64,000 nucleotides of DNA from assembly GCA_029906195.1 (NCBI GenBank), contig JARWSJ010000001.1, forward strand, positions 1,426,001-1,490,000. Reading direction: 5' to 3'. This DNA is from Chitinophagaceae bacterium 26-R-25 (GTDB taxonomy: Bacteria; Bacteroidota; Bacteroidia; Chitinophagales; Chitinophagaceae). A program made the position numbers and the translations under genes. Under the pieces are notes generated by a model. That model made no database searches. It worked only from the letters and a program-made list of their open reading frames with translations, and was not told the DNA's origin. How positions within the stretch are numbered: the first letter of the stretch is position 1; each line of letters begins with the position of its first letter. Of the stretch, positions 9,380 through 17,276 are shown one piece after another.

Positions 9380-9910
9380 TTATTCCTTCTTTTGATGCCT
9401 TGCATTATAATCCGCTACCATCATTTGAAACTCCTTCCATTTTGCAGGGTCCCCATTGATCACAGTTTTTACCGAACGGTTAGACGCTGTTACTAATGTT
9501 CCAACTAACGCGCCCGCCGCGAGCCCGGTTACGAGTCCAATCACCGCTGATTCGGCGGGTGTGACTACATTTACTTGCATTTGCGGTGGTTCATTGGGCG
9601 AACTTTGGGGATTGTATACCGGCTGGGCGGCTATTGCTCCGAAGATGGCGCCTAAAACGCCACCGGTAGTCATTCCAATAGCTATGTTATGCCCCGCGGC
9701 ACGCCTTGTCCTGATAGAGCCGATGTTTCTCGCAGAAATGGTGTCTGTCTTTGATACAGTTTCAAGCAGGACGGTTGAATCACTAACGGCAAGCACTCTT
9801 CCCTTGTCAATCTTTTTTCCAGACAAATCGTACACCCGCACAAACAGTCGCTTTTGAGCGTATGTGCTACAGCAGCAGCAAAACAACAACACGAGAATAG
9901 GGGTTTTCAT
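9380..9910 (-). CDS. Secreted or membrane hypothetical protein with glycine-rich hydrophobic segments
   Basis: The ATG at 9910 is chosen because it begins a clear signal peptide (MKTPILVLLFCCCCSTYAQ); 12 further codons are open upstream. The 176-residue product has a short N-terminal beta-rich part (about 20-75, with KGRVLAVSDSTVLLET) and two Gly/Ala-rich hydrophobic stretches (about 80-100 and 120-145) that look like glycine-zipper membrane hairpins. No family is recognised with certainty. It stands alone, converging on the GH31 gene. Confidence 0.75.
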   Translation of the reverse strand: MKTPILVLLFCCCCSTYAQKRLFVRVYDLSGKKIDKGRVLAVSDSTVLLETVSKTDTISARNIGSIRTRRAAGHNIAIGMTTGGVLGAIFGAIAAQPVYNPQSSPNEPPQMQVNVVTPAESAVIGLVTGLAAGALVGTLVTASNRSVKTVINGDPAKWKEFQMMVADYNARHQKKE

Positions 9911-10260
9911 AATCTCAATTTGAAGGTGAAGACATAGCAATAACATTTACAATTAACTCGTAATGAACGTCGGAAAAACGACCATTTGCATAATCCAGAT
10001 ACAGTGAAGTAAGCAATTGTTTTTGCATGAACTGGGAACTAACGCCAATGAATACGTTAAAGAAAGAAGTGACCTGGTTTAGGATAGTTATAGAAAGATA
10101 AGAAAGATTAATGGCGAATACAATACCTACAGCAAGGAATGATAAGTTTTCGTTATCCTTTTATAACATGCATAAACGCTGGAGGATTTTTATTATATTA
10201 GAAAAAAGTATAAACTTTTCCACTTATTAACCATCCCCCAAATTAAAAAAGCGCCTTAAA
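9911..10260. other. Gene-free divergent intergenic region
   Basis: This 350-base AT-rich stretch separates two divergent genes and should hold both promoters. I see no ORF, RNA gene, strong hairpin or repeat in it. Confidence 0.5.
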
Positions 10261-11103
10261 ATGGAAGCAAAAATTCAATCAAACTCAACAACTTTTCTTT
10301 CAGAAGATGGCATGTCTGTATTTTACAGAAACTGGAAATCTGCGAATCAACCGAAAGCCATAGTCGTTATTGCTCATGGCTTCAATTCGCACAGCGGGTA
10401 CTACGAATGGACAGCGGAACAATTGGCTTCAAACAACTATGAAGTCTACGCGATCGACTTTCCCGGAAGAGGAAAATCAGATGGCGAACGCTACTACATT
10501 GCTGACTACAATGCATTCGTAACGGAGCTTAACAAACTGGTGGACATTGCACAGGCTGCGCATCCCAACTTACCGACATTCTTGCTCGGGCATAGTGCCG
10601 GTGGCGTGCTGTCAGCCGTTTATGTATTGGGATATCAAAACAAATTGAGCGGTTTCATCTGCGAAAGCTTTGCCTTCCAGGTGCCTGCTCCGGATTTTGC
10701 CCTTGCAGTTTTAAAAGGGCTAAGTCACGTTTTCCCTCATGCGCACGTATTGAAACTAAAGAATGAGGATTTCTCACGCAATCCCGAAGTGGTTGATTTC
10801 ATGAATAACGACCCGCTCATCGACAATGAAGTGCAGCCCACTAAAACAGTACAACAACTGGTGCTGGCTGATGAGAAACTTAAGTCCGAAATCCCGACTA
10901 TCACACTTCCTCTTCTAATTATGCACGGCACTCTGGACAAAGCTACCAAACCCAGTGGCAGCCAGTTTTTTTACGAAAACTCCACATCTGCAGATAAAAC
11001 ACTGAAATTGTATGAAGGACATTACCATGATTTACTCAACGATATTGACAAGGAAGTGGTGATGAACGATATTCTGGACTGGCTGAATGTTAAAGCAAAT
11101 TGA
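10261..11103 (+). CDS. Alpha/beta hydrolase, monoacylglycerol-lipase-like
   Basis: A 280-residue cytosolic hydrolase of the monoglyceride lipase (Hydrolase_4, serine aminopeptidase S33) type. The oxyanion segment is IAHGFNSHSGYY, the nucleophile Ser112 lies in GHSAGG, the acid Asp in MHGTLDKATKP and the catalytic His in EGHYHDLLND. The lid motif DFPGRGKSDGERYYI matches monoglyceride lipases. It has its own terminator (11133-11172) and seems monocistronic. The exact ester substrate is not known. Confidence 0.9.
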   Translation: MEAKIQSNSTTFLSEDGMSVFYRNWKSANQPKAIVVIAHGFNSHSGYYEWTAEQLASNNYEVYAIDFPGRGKSDGERYYIADYNAFVTELNKLVDIAQAAHPNLPTFLLGHSAGGVLSAVYVLGYQNKLSGFICESFAFQVPAPDFALAVLKGLSHVFPHAHVLKLKNEDFSRNPEVVDFMNNDPLIDNEVQPTKTVQQLVLADEKLKSEIPTITLPLLIMHGTLDKATKPSGSQFFYENSTSADKTLKLYEGHYHDLLNDIDKEVVMNDILDWLNVKAN

Positions 11104-11132
11104 TCAATTGAATTTTGATATAATGCCGGTAG

Positions 11133-11172
11133 AAAAAGGGCAAACGGAAGCTGATTTCTGTTTGTCCTTTTT
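11133..11172 (+). terminator. Rho-independent terminator
   Basis: AAAAAGGGCAAAC pairs with GTTTGTCCTTTTT (13 bp including one G-U) around a 14-base loop, right after the hydrolase gene. Confidence 0.8.
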
Positions 11173-11220
11173 ATTTATCGATGTCGAAGAATTATATTTA
11201 GGCATCCAAAATTTAATGTC

Positions 11221-11676
11221 TTGAAGAAAAAGATAATCATCGCCGTGGTCACCGTTCTAATTGTCATACAGTTTTTCAGACCGCAAAAAAATGTCTCTTC
11301 CGTTCCGCAAAAAAATGCCATCGAACAACATTACAATGTTCCGAAAAATGTGCGCTCAGTGCTCCAACCCGCATGTTACGACTGTCATTCTAACAATACA
11401 GAATATCCCTGGTACAATAACGTTCAACCTGTGGAATGGTGGTTGGCAAGCCATATAAACGATGGAAAAAGGCATCTTAACTTCGATGAGTTCAATCTTT
11501 ATCCGTTAGACAAAAAGAAAAAGAAACTTTCCCAAATAAAGGAAACAATTGAAAAAGGGGAGATGCCATTATCGTCTTACACCCTTATCCATACTGATGC
11601 GCGACTGTCAGAAGAACAAAAGAAAATCATATTGAGTTGGGTTGATTCATTGCAAACCAGCATAGGATCCAATTGA
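11221..11676 (+). CDS. Haem-binding domain protein with one CxxCH motif
   Basis: A 151-residue protein that fits the Haem_bd family (PF14376). An N-terminal membrane anchor or signal (residues 3-20) precedes the c-type haem motif CYDCH at about residue 58 and the family sequence NTEYPWYNNVQPVEWWL and INDGKRHLNFDEF. It should face the periplasm and bind one haem covalently. The start is TTG, since the nearby ATG at 11215 runs into a stop. It converges on the DUF2071 gene, only 18 bases away. Confidence 0.88.
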   Translation: MKKKIIIAVVTVLIVIQFFRPQKNVSSVPQKNAIEQHYNVPKNVRSVLQPACYDCHSNNTEYPWYNNVQPVEWWLASHINDGKRHLNFDEFNLYPLDKKKKKLSQIKETIEKGEMPLSSYTLIHTDARLSEEQKKIILSWVDSLQTSIGSN

Positions 11677-11694
11677 TGGCAATAGCCCAGAACC

Positions 11695-12402
11695 TTACTT
11701 TCCGGCAACACTGTGCCATTCGTGCTCAATTTTTGTCATGAGCAATGCATTGTCAAATTGAATAGAACCTTTTGGAAACAGTTGCTCATTTTCAAAAAAA
11801 CTGGATCGTACATTACTAACGTCGAGAGCGCTAACCTGCCAGTTGTATGCCTGAAGTTTCAAGCCGTCGAACCTTTCTTTGTTTGGCGAGTAGCCAAGTT
11901 CTCCTTTTTCAAAAAAATCGGAGGCATTTTCCAGCGACCCAAAAATTGAATTGGTGTTAAACTGTGAAGTTTTCGTGGCGTCAATTGAAATCTGTGTATC
12001 GTCTGAGCTGGTAAAATCGATATGGTAATTTTCACCAGTTTCAATAACATTGAATTTTGCCAAATGGTGTGTGCCGGGGAAAATACGCCCTCCAACAATT
12101 GTATTAAACCTCAGCGACGTGTCACGCCTTGGAATAAAAACGCCTTCTTTGGTTTGCCCGTCTTCATCCCATTCAACAGCAATCCTGTGCGCACCATTCT
12201 CTGACGAAATACCCAGGAAATCAGGTAGCCCCTTTGGCTTGATATGCTTTAGGCGTATCAGGCAAATGCCAACAATAGCTTTGTCTTTATAAAGTTTTAA
12301 CCGGAACGGAGAAGGGAGAATATTTTTTACAACTTCAGGATCAGCAGCATAGTTGATCAGAATTCGTCTGTCGATGTAACCGTGTATGGCAGGGATTTTC
12401 AT
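11695..12402 (-). CDS. DUF2071 family protein
   Basis: The 235-residue sequence resembles the DUF2071 (YqjF-like, acetoacetate-decarboxylase-fold) family: it opens with a short beta segment and continues with VVKNILPSPFRLKLYKDKAI and the conserved GISSENGAHRIAVEW and PRRDTSLRFN segments. The function of this family is not established. It is the last of three minus-strand genes with short gaps (25 and 78 bases), so it may be co-transcribed with the CYTH and DUF1569 genes. Confidence 0.82.
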   Translation of the reverse strand: MKIPAIHGYIDRRILINYAADPEVVKNILPSPFRLKLYKDKAIVGICLIRLKHIKPKGLPDFLGISSENGAHRIAVEWDEDGQTKEGVFIPRRDTSLRFNTIVGGRIFPGTHHLAKFNVIETGENYHIDFTSSDDTQISIDATKTSQFNTNSIFGSLENASDFFEKGELGYSPNKERFDGLKLQAYNWQVSALDVSNVRSSFFENEQLFPKGSIQFDNALLMTKIEHEWHSVAGK

Positions 12403-12427
12403 AAAGTAGGGTTTAGTTTTGCAGAAT

Positions 12428-12898
12428 TCACTTCCAGTTTTTAAAAGGGTTCAGGGTCAAATTTGAATTATAATACCTAGCATCATCTGTAACTTCCTGC
12501 AACACCCAATCGGGCAGTTCAAATTGTTCATCCTCGCTTTTCAATTCTATTTCGGCAACGATCAATCCATCATTCGCATCGTGAAAGACATCGACTTCCC
12601 ACAGTTTGCCTTTGTAATGAACTCGGTATCGCGTTTTTGACAGTTCACTTTCTGAAAGGCTGTCAAGCATTTGCTGAGCATCAGTTAGTGGAATCTCATA
12701 TTCAAATTCCTGGCGGGTGGCACCAGTTGACTTTCCCTTGATCGTCAAATATGCCTCTGAATCGGCAACCCTGATGCGAACTGTTTTGTTCTCATCTGTT
12801 GAAAGATAACCCTGTCTGTAGAATTTTCCTGCAGGCTTATCAAGCGCATTCCACTTTTTGTGGTCAACAAGATATTTCCGTTCTATTTCGAGTGGCAT
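12428..12898 (-). CDS. CYTH-domain protein (triphosphatase/adenylate-cyclase fold)
   Basis: A compact 156-residue CYTH protein. It begins with the family signature ExExK (EIERK, residues 4-8), followed by the alternating charged strands of the tunnel: KTVRIRVAD, YLTIKG, RQEFEYEIP, TRYRVHYKGKLWEVDVF and IVAEIELKSEDE. Bacterial stand-alone CYTH proteins commonly hydrolyse inorganic triphosphate or nucleoside triphosphates. The precise substrate is inferred only from the family. Confidence 0.92.
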   Translation of the reverse strand: MPLEIERKYLVDHKKWNALDKPAGKFYRQGYLSTDENKTVRIRVADSEAYLTIKGKSTGATRQEFEYEIPLTDAQQMLDSLSESELSKTRYRVHYKGKLWEVDVFHDANDGLIVAEIELKSEDEQFELPDWVLQEVTDDARYYNSNLTLNPFKNWK

Positions 12899-12976
12899 AG
12901 TAGGTCAAAGGTAGATGTTGAAATGATATTTCATTACTCACAAGGTTGAATATTTTGCATCTAAAAAGACCGCCGA

Positions 12977-13429
12977 TCAAAAACCAAACTGCCTCAGATG
13001 GTGATCAGTATGTTTGTATGCTAAAATGCCTATCTGTTCCTTTGTCATCCGGCCAAAGAAAGGGTGAATAAGGTTGCGATCCTCAAATTGCCCATATTCT
13101 TTCACCAGGTTGATCCATGTCGTCTTTAGCTGTTCTACGTCTCCATCTGTTTCCTTTATTTTAAATCCGGGAACAGTAGGCACATTCTTCCTAAAAGGCG
13201 ATTCGTCTCTCACGAATTCTTTGATTGCCATTTTTCCAAAGAGTTTGCCGAGGAATGTTTGCTTGTATTTTTTCTTGCTCAAAGTCATTTCATCCCATTT
13301 TATACAGTGAGCAAGCATTTGATAAACATTCATTTTCCCCCATTGGTTGCTGCCGTTTCTATTTACTGTGCCGATTCTTTGAATCAATTCATCTCTTGTG
13401 GCTTTGTCAAATATCGTTTTCATCAACAT
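12977..13429 (-). CDS. DUF1569 family protein (DinB-like fold)
   Basis: A 150-residue protein with the DUF1569 pattern: an N-terminal helix with MLAHCIKW and a C-terminal HPFFGRMTKEQIGILAYKHTDHHLRQFG. The His residues of these two motifs could form a DinB-like metal site. Met1 and Met3 are both possible starts. Function is unknown; it heads the three-gene minus-strand group and diverges from a Crp-family regulator. Confidence 0.88.
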   Translation of the reverse strand: MLMKTIFDKATRDELIQRIGTVNRNGSNQWGKMNVYQMLAHCIKWDEMTLSKKKYKQTFLGKLFGKMAIKEFVRDESPFRKNVPTVPGFKIKETDGDVEQLKTTWINLVKEYGQFEDRNLIHPFFGRMTKEQIGILAYKHTDHHLRQFGF

Positions 13430-13674
13430 GGTTGTTTACCGGTTGTCGCAATACCATAACAAGTTGTTAGGGTAGACAATCGGGCCAGCAAATCTAATCA
13501 ACAAACTGTGGCTATTATAGTCAAAACCCGACAATCTCAGGGGCTGTATGCGAAATTGGTGAAGGTCTCAACACGATATAATAAATCTATGCTTCAATTT
13601 GCAAACGATTATTCCGAATGCCGTATTTTCATTTAACCTTAATACAAACCTGCAATTGAAAATACGAGAACACT

Positions 13675-14271
13675 ATGCACAACACCACAAACACTGACCA
13701 CGATGCATTAATTTCTTCGATAGCACGAACAATCAAACTAGCACCAGACGAAATACGAATCATTCAAAACCTGTTCAAACTAAAGACATTTGAAAAAGGA
13801 AGCTTTTTTTTGAGGGAAGGAGAGGTCTGCAAGCAAGTTGGTTTTATAAAGAAAGGCATTGTTCGTTATTATATCAACAACGATGGCGAAGAGAAGACAT
13901 ACGGATTCAACAGAGAAAATGAATTCACCTGCAACTACGAAAGCGTTGTTCCGCAAACGCCATCCAATCAAGCCATCCAGGTTTTGGAAGACAGTGAAAT
14001 ATGGGTAATCTCAAATACCGGCCTCCAGGAGTTTTACAGCAAAATAAAAGAAGGGGAGCGCTTTGGAAGAATTGTTATTGAGCATGTTTTTATACAAACA
14101 TTGAAAGATAGGAATTCCTTTTATACAGACTCGCCGCAATTGCGATATGAGAAGTTTATCTGGGAACATTCGGATTTGCAGCAACGATTATCGCAGTATT
14201 ACATCGCGTCGTTTGTAGGTGTAAAACCGCAGTCCCTCAGCCGGATCAGAAAAAGAATTGCGCTGCAATGA
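13675..14271 (+). CDS. Crp/Fnr-family transcriptional regulator
   Basis: The 198-residue protein has a cyclic-nucleotide-binding-like jelly roll (about 25-130, FEKGSFFLREGEVCKQVGFIKKG) and a C-terminal helix-turn-helix (about 168-195, QYYIASFVGVKPQSLSRIRKR). It lacks the cysteine cluster of FNR and the phosphate-binding residues of Crp are not evident, as in many Bacteroidota members that bind other or no ligands. The next gene (DUF4267) starts 70 bases later and may be its target. Confidence 0.9.
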   Translation: MHNTTNTDHDALISSIARTIKLAPDEIRIIQNLFKLKTFEKGSFFLREGEVCKQVGFIKKGIVRYYINNDGEEKTYGFNRENEFTCNYESVVPQTPSNQAIQVLEDSEIWVISNTGLQEFYSKIKEGERFGRIVIEHVFIQTLKDRNSFYTDSPQLRYEKFIWEHSDLQQRLSQYYIASFVGVKPQSLSRIRKRIALQ

Positions 14272-14305
14272 TTTGTTAACCCAGGTGCATGAAATTGTAT
14301 CGTGA

Positions 14306-14339
14306 GTTGAAGAGTTTTGTGTCATCAAAATACTTCAAC
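14306..14339 (+). promoter_or_regulatory. Hairpin directly before the DUF4267 start codon
   Basis: GTTGAAG (14306-14312) pairs with CTTCAAC (14333-14339), with an inner TTTTG/CAAAA stem. The hairpin ends two bases before the next ATG, so it could block ribosome entry or act as a terminator of the regulator gene. It lacks a T-run. Confidence 0.4.
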
Positions 14340-14341
14340 AA

Positions 14342-14740
14342 ATGAAAAATGTAACAAAAAACACTGTATTTGCGCTTTGTCTTCTTTCTGGTCTTGGCTT
14401 GCTTTTTATCGGCATTCGCTTTTTCGCCAGCCCTGTAACTGCCACATTTGATTATGGTATTGGCAATCCAACCAATAGCGATTTTTCCTTTCAGCATATA
14501 AAAGGAGTGCGTGATGCATTTTTTGGAATTGCCATCGTTATACTTCTTTTGAAAAAACAATGGCAGGCATTGAGCTGGATACTTTTATTGGGAACCATTA
14601 TTCCTGCTACTGATTTTTGTATCGTTGCGACATCCGCGAGTTATACTTTGGCCCACACGATACCCCATTTGATCGCGGTAGTTATTTGCATGGGTTGCGG
14701 CGCATATTATTTGAAGAATTATAGTCGTTTGACCACCTAG
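14342..14740 (+). CDS. DUF4267-like small membrane protein
   Basis: The 132-residue protein has four hydrophobic segments (about 8-28, 58-72, 76-95 and 104-124), consistent with a four-helix inner-membrane protein. The segment IKGVRDAFFGIAIVIL between the first and second helices resembles the DUF4267 family, whose function is unknown. It lies downstream of the Crp-family gene on the same strand. Confidence 0.75.
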   Translation: MKNVTKNTVFALCLLSGLGLLFIGIRFFASPVTATFDYGIGNPTNSDFSFQHIKGVRDAFFGIAIVILLLKKQWQALSWILLLGTIIPATDFCIVATSASYTLAHTIPHLIAVVICMGCGAYYLKNYSRLTT

Positions 14741-14763
14741 TAGCAACATGTTTCGGTGCTGTA

Positions 14764-14800
14764 CCAGACCTGACAGGTTTTAAAAACCTGTCAGGTCTGG
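14764..14800. terminator. Long perfect hairpin after DUF4267 gene
   Basis: Two 17-base arms (14764-14780 and 14784-14800, beginning CCAGACCTGACAGG) are perfectly complementary with a 3-base loop. It is placed like a terminator 23 bases after the gene but has no T-run, and may instead be a dispersed palindromic repeat. It occurs once in this window. Confidence 0.6.
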
Positions 14801-14852
14801 CAAACCGCAACGTTTTCTGCAATCATAGTGACGGTGTATCGCCAGAATAATT

Positions 14853-15091
14853 TAACATGTCGCCCCAATGGGGCTGGTATTTGATTCGTAACAACGCGCT
14901 GCTGCTGCTACTAACATGTCGCCCCGCTGGGGCTTGGAACCTTGTAGGCTGAAATCGCCGTTGAAATACGTAACCAGTTAATGCATAGTAAAGAATCTAT
15001 ACATTAAGACAAGCCCCATTGGGGCGACACGTTAGTAGAATTGACAGAAGATAATTCACCCCAATACCAGCCCCGTTGGGGCGACATGTTA
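14853..15091. repeat. Nested cluster of four REP-like palindromic units
   Basis: Four copies of a unit TAACATGTCGCCCC-NN-TGGGGCT occur here: A 14853-14880 and B 14912-14940 in forward orientation, C 15011-15034 and D 15064-15091 inverted. Each unit is itself a palindrome (GCCCC/GGGGC). A and the inverse of D differ at one base in 28. Between B and C, 14978-14988 and 14997-15007 are also an inverted pair. The block can fold as one long cruciform. The 14741-15157 gap holds no gene. Confidence 0.8.
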
Positions 15092-15157
15092 AAATTCGCG
15101 AAGCAAAAAGCCTGCCTGTGAGGGAGGCGAAAATAATACGTATGCACCCCGCAACGT

Positions 15158-16939
15158 CTACTCATACAATTCGTCAAGTTCAAGCTTTTTTATCCTCGCA
15201 ACAATTGCCCCCTTTGTGCGGCCAAAATGTTTCGCAAGGTCGCGGAGAATGGTGCCATTGTAATACATCGTAGTCAACTCGTCGTCAAGTTCATCTGTCC
15301 ACGATTTATAGGCAACTTTATGAACCTCTCTGATTCTTTCTACAGAATAAGCCTTTTCATTCCCGTGGTCTTTCTTTTTAATTATTGTTTTTGACGGTGC
15401 AGGCATTGCATCTTTTTTCTTTTCTTCGTCCTTCACCGATTTAATTATCTGAATGTGAGAACAAGCGGGAAAGTTTTTGGGCACAAGCGTTTCCGGAATA
15501 TACAGTGTGTTTTTGGTTCGAGTCACTGCTACGTATAAAAGGTTGATTTCTTCGTTGAGTTTGGCAACATTGACATCAACGCCATCTTTGTTTTTTTCTA
15601 ATTTCTCTTCTGAAATAAAGTCCTCAACGATTTGAACTGCATCATATTCCATTCCCTTGCAACGATGAACGGTTGAAAAAATCATCTCTGCATTTTCTTT
15701 TTCATCGTTGCCAATGTGCTTGTCTTTAATTGCCTTGATGATGCCCGGAATCTCGTTCCCATATTCCTTTACAATTTCAACCATCATTCCAAGTTGAACA
15801 TCCTCCGTTTTTTCAATATACTCCTCAAGGTCTTCAAGATCTTTCATTTCCTTGATTAGCCCATCCTTAATGAGCTGACGTTTGCCATTGTAAAGACTTA
15901 ACACATCATATAACGATGCGCCTTCATCAGCATAAGTGTAGGAATTGATGTTGCCTTCAAAATAAATGTTCTTTATCTTTTTCTTCTCAGTTATGTATTC
16001 AATGGCTTTCAACAGTAATCCAAGATTTGTCCTCGCAATCACTGCTTTTGATTTCACCTTATTGTTTGTTCCTTTTCCTGTAATGGCAAACGCACGCTCT
16101 TCATTAATATGTTTTTTCCATTTCAGCACTTCCATTGCGAGGTTTGCAATGTCTTGCGTAAAACGAAAACTGGTTGAAAGATTGTACGTTTTGAAATTCG
16201 CTTTCTCCAGCGAGTTCACAGCAAAGCGCCATCCATAAATTTGTTGGTGCGTATCGCCGACAATAACTTTTGTTGCTTTCTGTTTAAAGAAAACATCAAG
16301 CATCGCAGCGGAAGCATCTTGTCCTTCATCAAATAAAATGTAGTCGTAGGGTAGTGATGGGCTTAAAAGCTGAAATTTTTTAAGATAAAAATCGTGTGTG
16401 ATTTCAATCTCGCCCTTATCCATCTTGCTTAAAAGCAGCCGCGTTTGCTTTTCAATGTATGCATAAAAGCTTGTCACAAATGCCTGTGCGTTTTTATCGG
16501 AGATTGTGTCGCGGTAATTTAACTCCTGTATTTTTTGCTTGTCACTGTTGCAAAAATACGCCATGAATTTGTTGATGTGATTGGCAACAATATACTCAGC
16601 GTGTTTTTCACCATTGCCTTGCAAACTGAGCAATGCTGCAATTTCATTGGTTTTGTAGCCCTGTGATCTTACTTTGTAATTATGTTTGAAAACAACATGC
16701 TTATATGCAAGCGAATGCGCCGTTTCAACTTTTACATTATCAAGTCCTAAATCAGCAAATCTTTTCTGCGCCTCCAGCTTCACCGACTTGTTGAAAGCAA
16801 GGTAAAGTATTTTGGAACCCCTGGGCCGCGTTCTCGCATATTCAATGATCGTCGTCGTTTTGCCCGAGCCGGCAACAGCATTGATTTTGATATTGCCGGT
16901 TGATTGGATGATATTTTGTTGTTCAGTTGTAAGCTTCAT
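15158..16939 (-). CDS. Superfamily I (UvrD/Rep-like) DNA helicase with C-terminal helix-turn-helix
   Basis: The 593-residue protein has the SF1A helicase motifs in order: Q-motif TEQQNII, Walker A AGSGKTTTI (about 23-31), Walker B ILFDEGQD (about 200), motif III VVGDTHQQIYGWRFA, motif V STVHRCKGMEYDAVQI and motif VI LLYVAVTRTKNTLYI. The last 50 residues (WTDELDDELTTMY to LAKHFGRTKGAIVARIKKL) form a SANT/Myb-like helix-turn-helix, an addition to the minimal UvrD layout. It is shorter than UvrD (about 720) and more like the stand-alone helicases of accessory regions. No nuclease or defence partner is adjacent. Confidence 0.9.
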   Translation of the reverse strand: MKLTTEQQNIIQSTGNIKINAVAGSGKTTTIIEYARTRPRGSKILYLAFNKSVKLEAQKRFADLGLDNVKVETAHSLAYKHVVFKHNYKVRSQGYKTNEIAALLSLQGNGEKHAEYIVANHINKFMAYFCNSDKQKIQELNYRDTISDKNAQAFVTSFYAYIEKQTRLLLSKMDKGEIEITHDFYLKKFQLLSPSLPYDYILFDEGQDASAAMLDVFFKQKATKVIVGDTHQQIYGWRFAVNSLEKANFKTYNLSTSFRFTQDIANLAMEVLKWKKHINEERAFAITGKGTNNKVKSKAVIARTNLGLLLKAIEYITEKKKIKNIYFEGNINSYTYADEGASLYDVLSLYNGKRQLIKDGLIKEMKDLEDLEEYIEKTEDVQLGMMVEIVKEYGNEIPGIIKAIKDKHIGNDEKENAEMIFSTVHRCKGMEYDAVQIVEDFISEEKLEKNKDGVDVNVAKLNEEINLLYVAVTRTKNTLYIPETLVPKNFPACSHIQIIKSVKDEEKKKDAMPAPSKTIIKKKDHGNEKAYSVERIREVHKVAYKSWTDELDDELTTMYYNGTILRDLAKHFGRTKGAIVARIKKLELDELYE

Positions 16940-17276
16940 AAAAAACTAAGAGGTAAATATAGCGCAATTGACTATTCGACATATTTACTTGTATCAACGC
17001 TTCCGAAATATTTATTACTCTAATGCGATTTTGTTTATTAAATTGAAAACACCTCAGCGTGTTATTTGCCCGCATTTTAGCATGACACGCATTATCACGG
17101 GAGACGCATTATCATGCGTCTCTACGGAACCATTTTATAATTTTTACGGGCAACATGTTTATTCATTTATTTCGCCGCACCAACTGACCATTTTCAAATT
17201 CTCAAATTCACAAATTTTCAAATTACTTGCGCTTTCGCATTTATTATTCTAATTTCACACTCTCAAAACTAATGCG
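16940..17276. other. Divergent intergenic region with two small repeats
   Basis: No gene is seen. A 9-bp palindrome (GAGACGCAT-TATC-ATGCGTCTC) lies at 17101-17122, and a single arm of the AATTTTCAAA repeat family at 17189-17225. The rest should hold the promoters of the helicase and the metzincin gene. Confidence 0.6.

Noticed and set aside
14853-15091. Possible short CRISPR array
   Set aside because: The units are palindromic, occur in both orientations and have unequal spacing; there are no cas genes.
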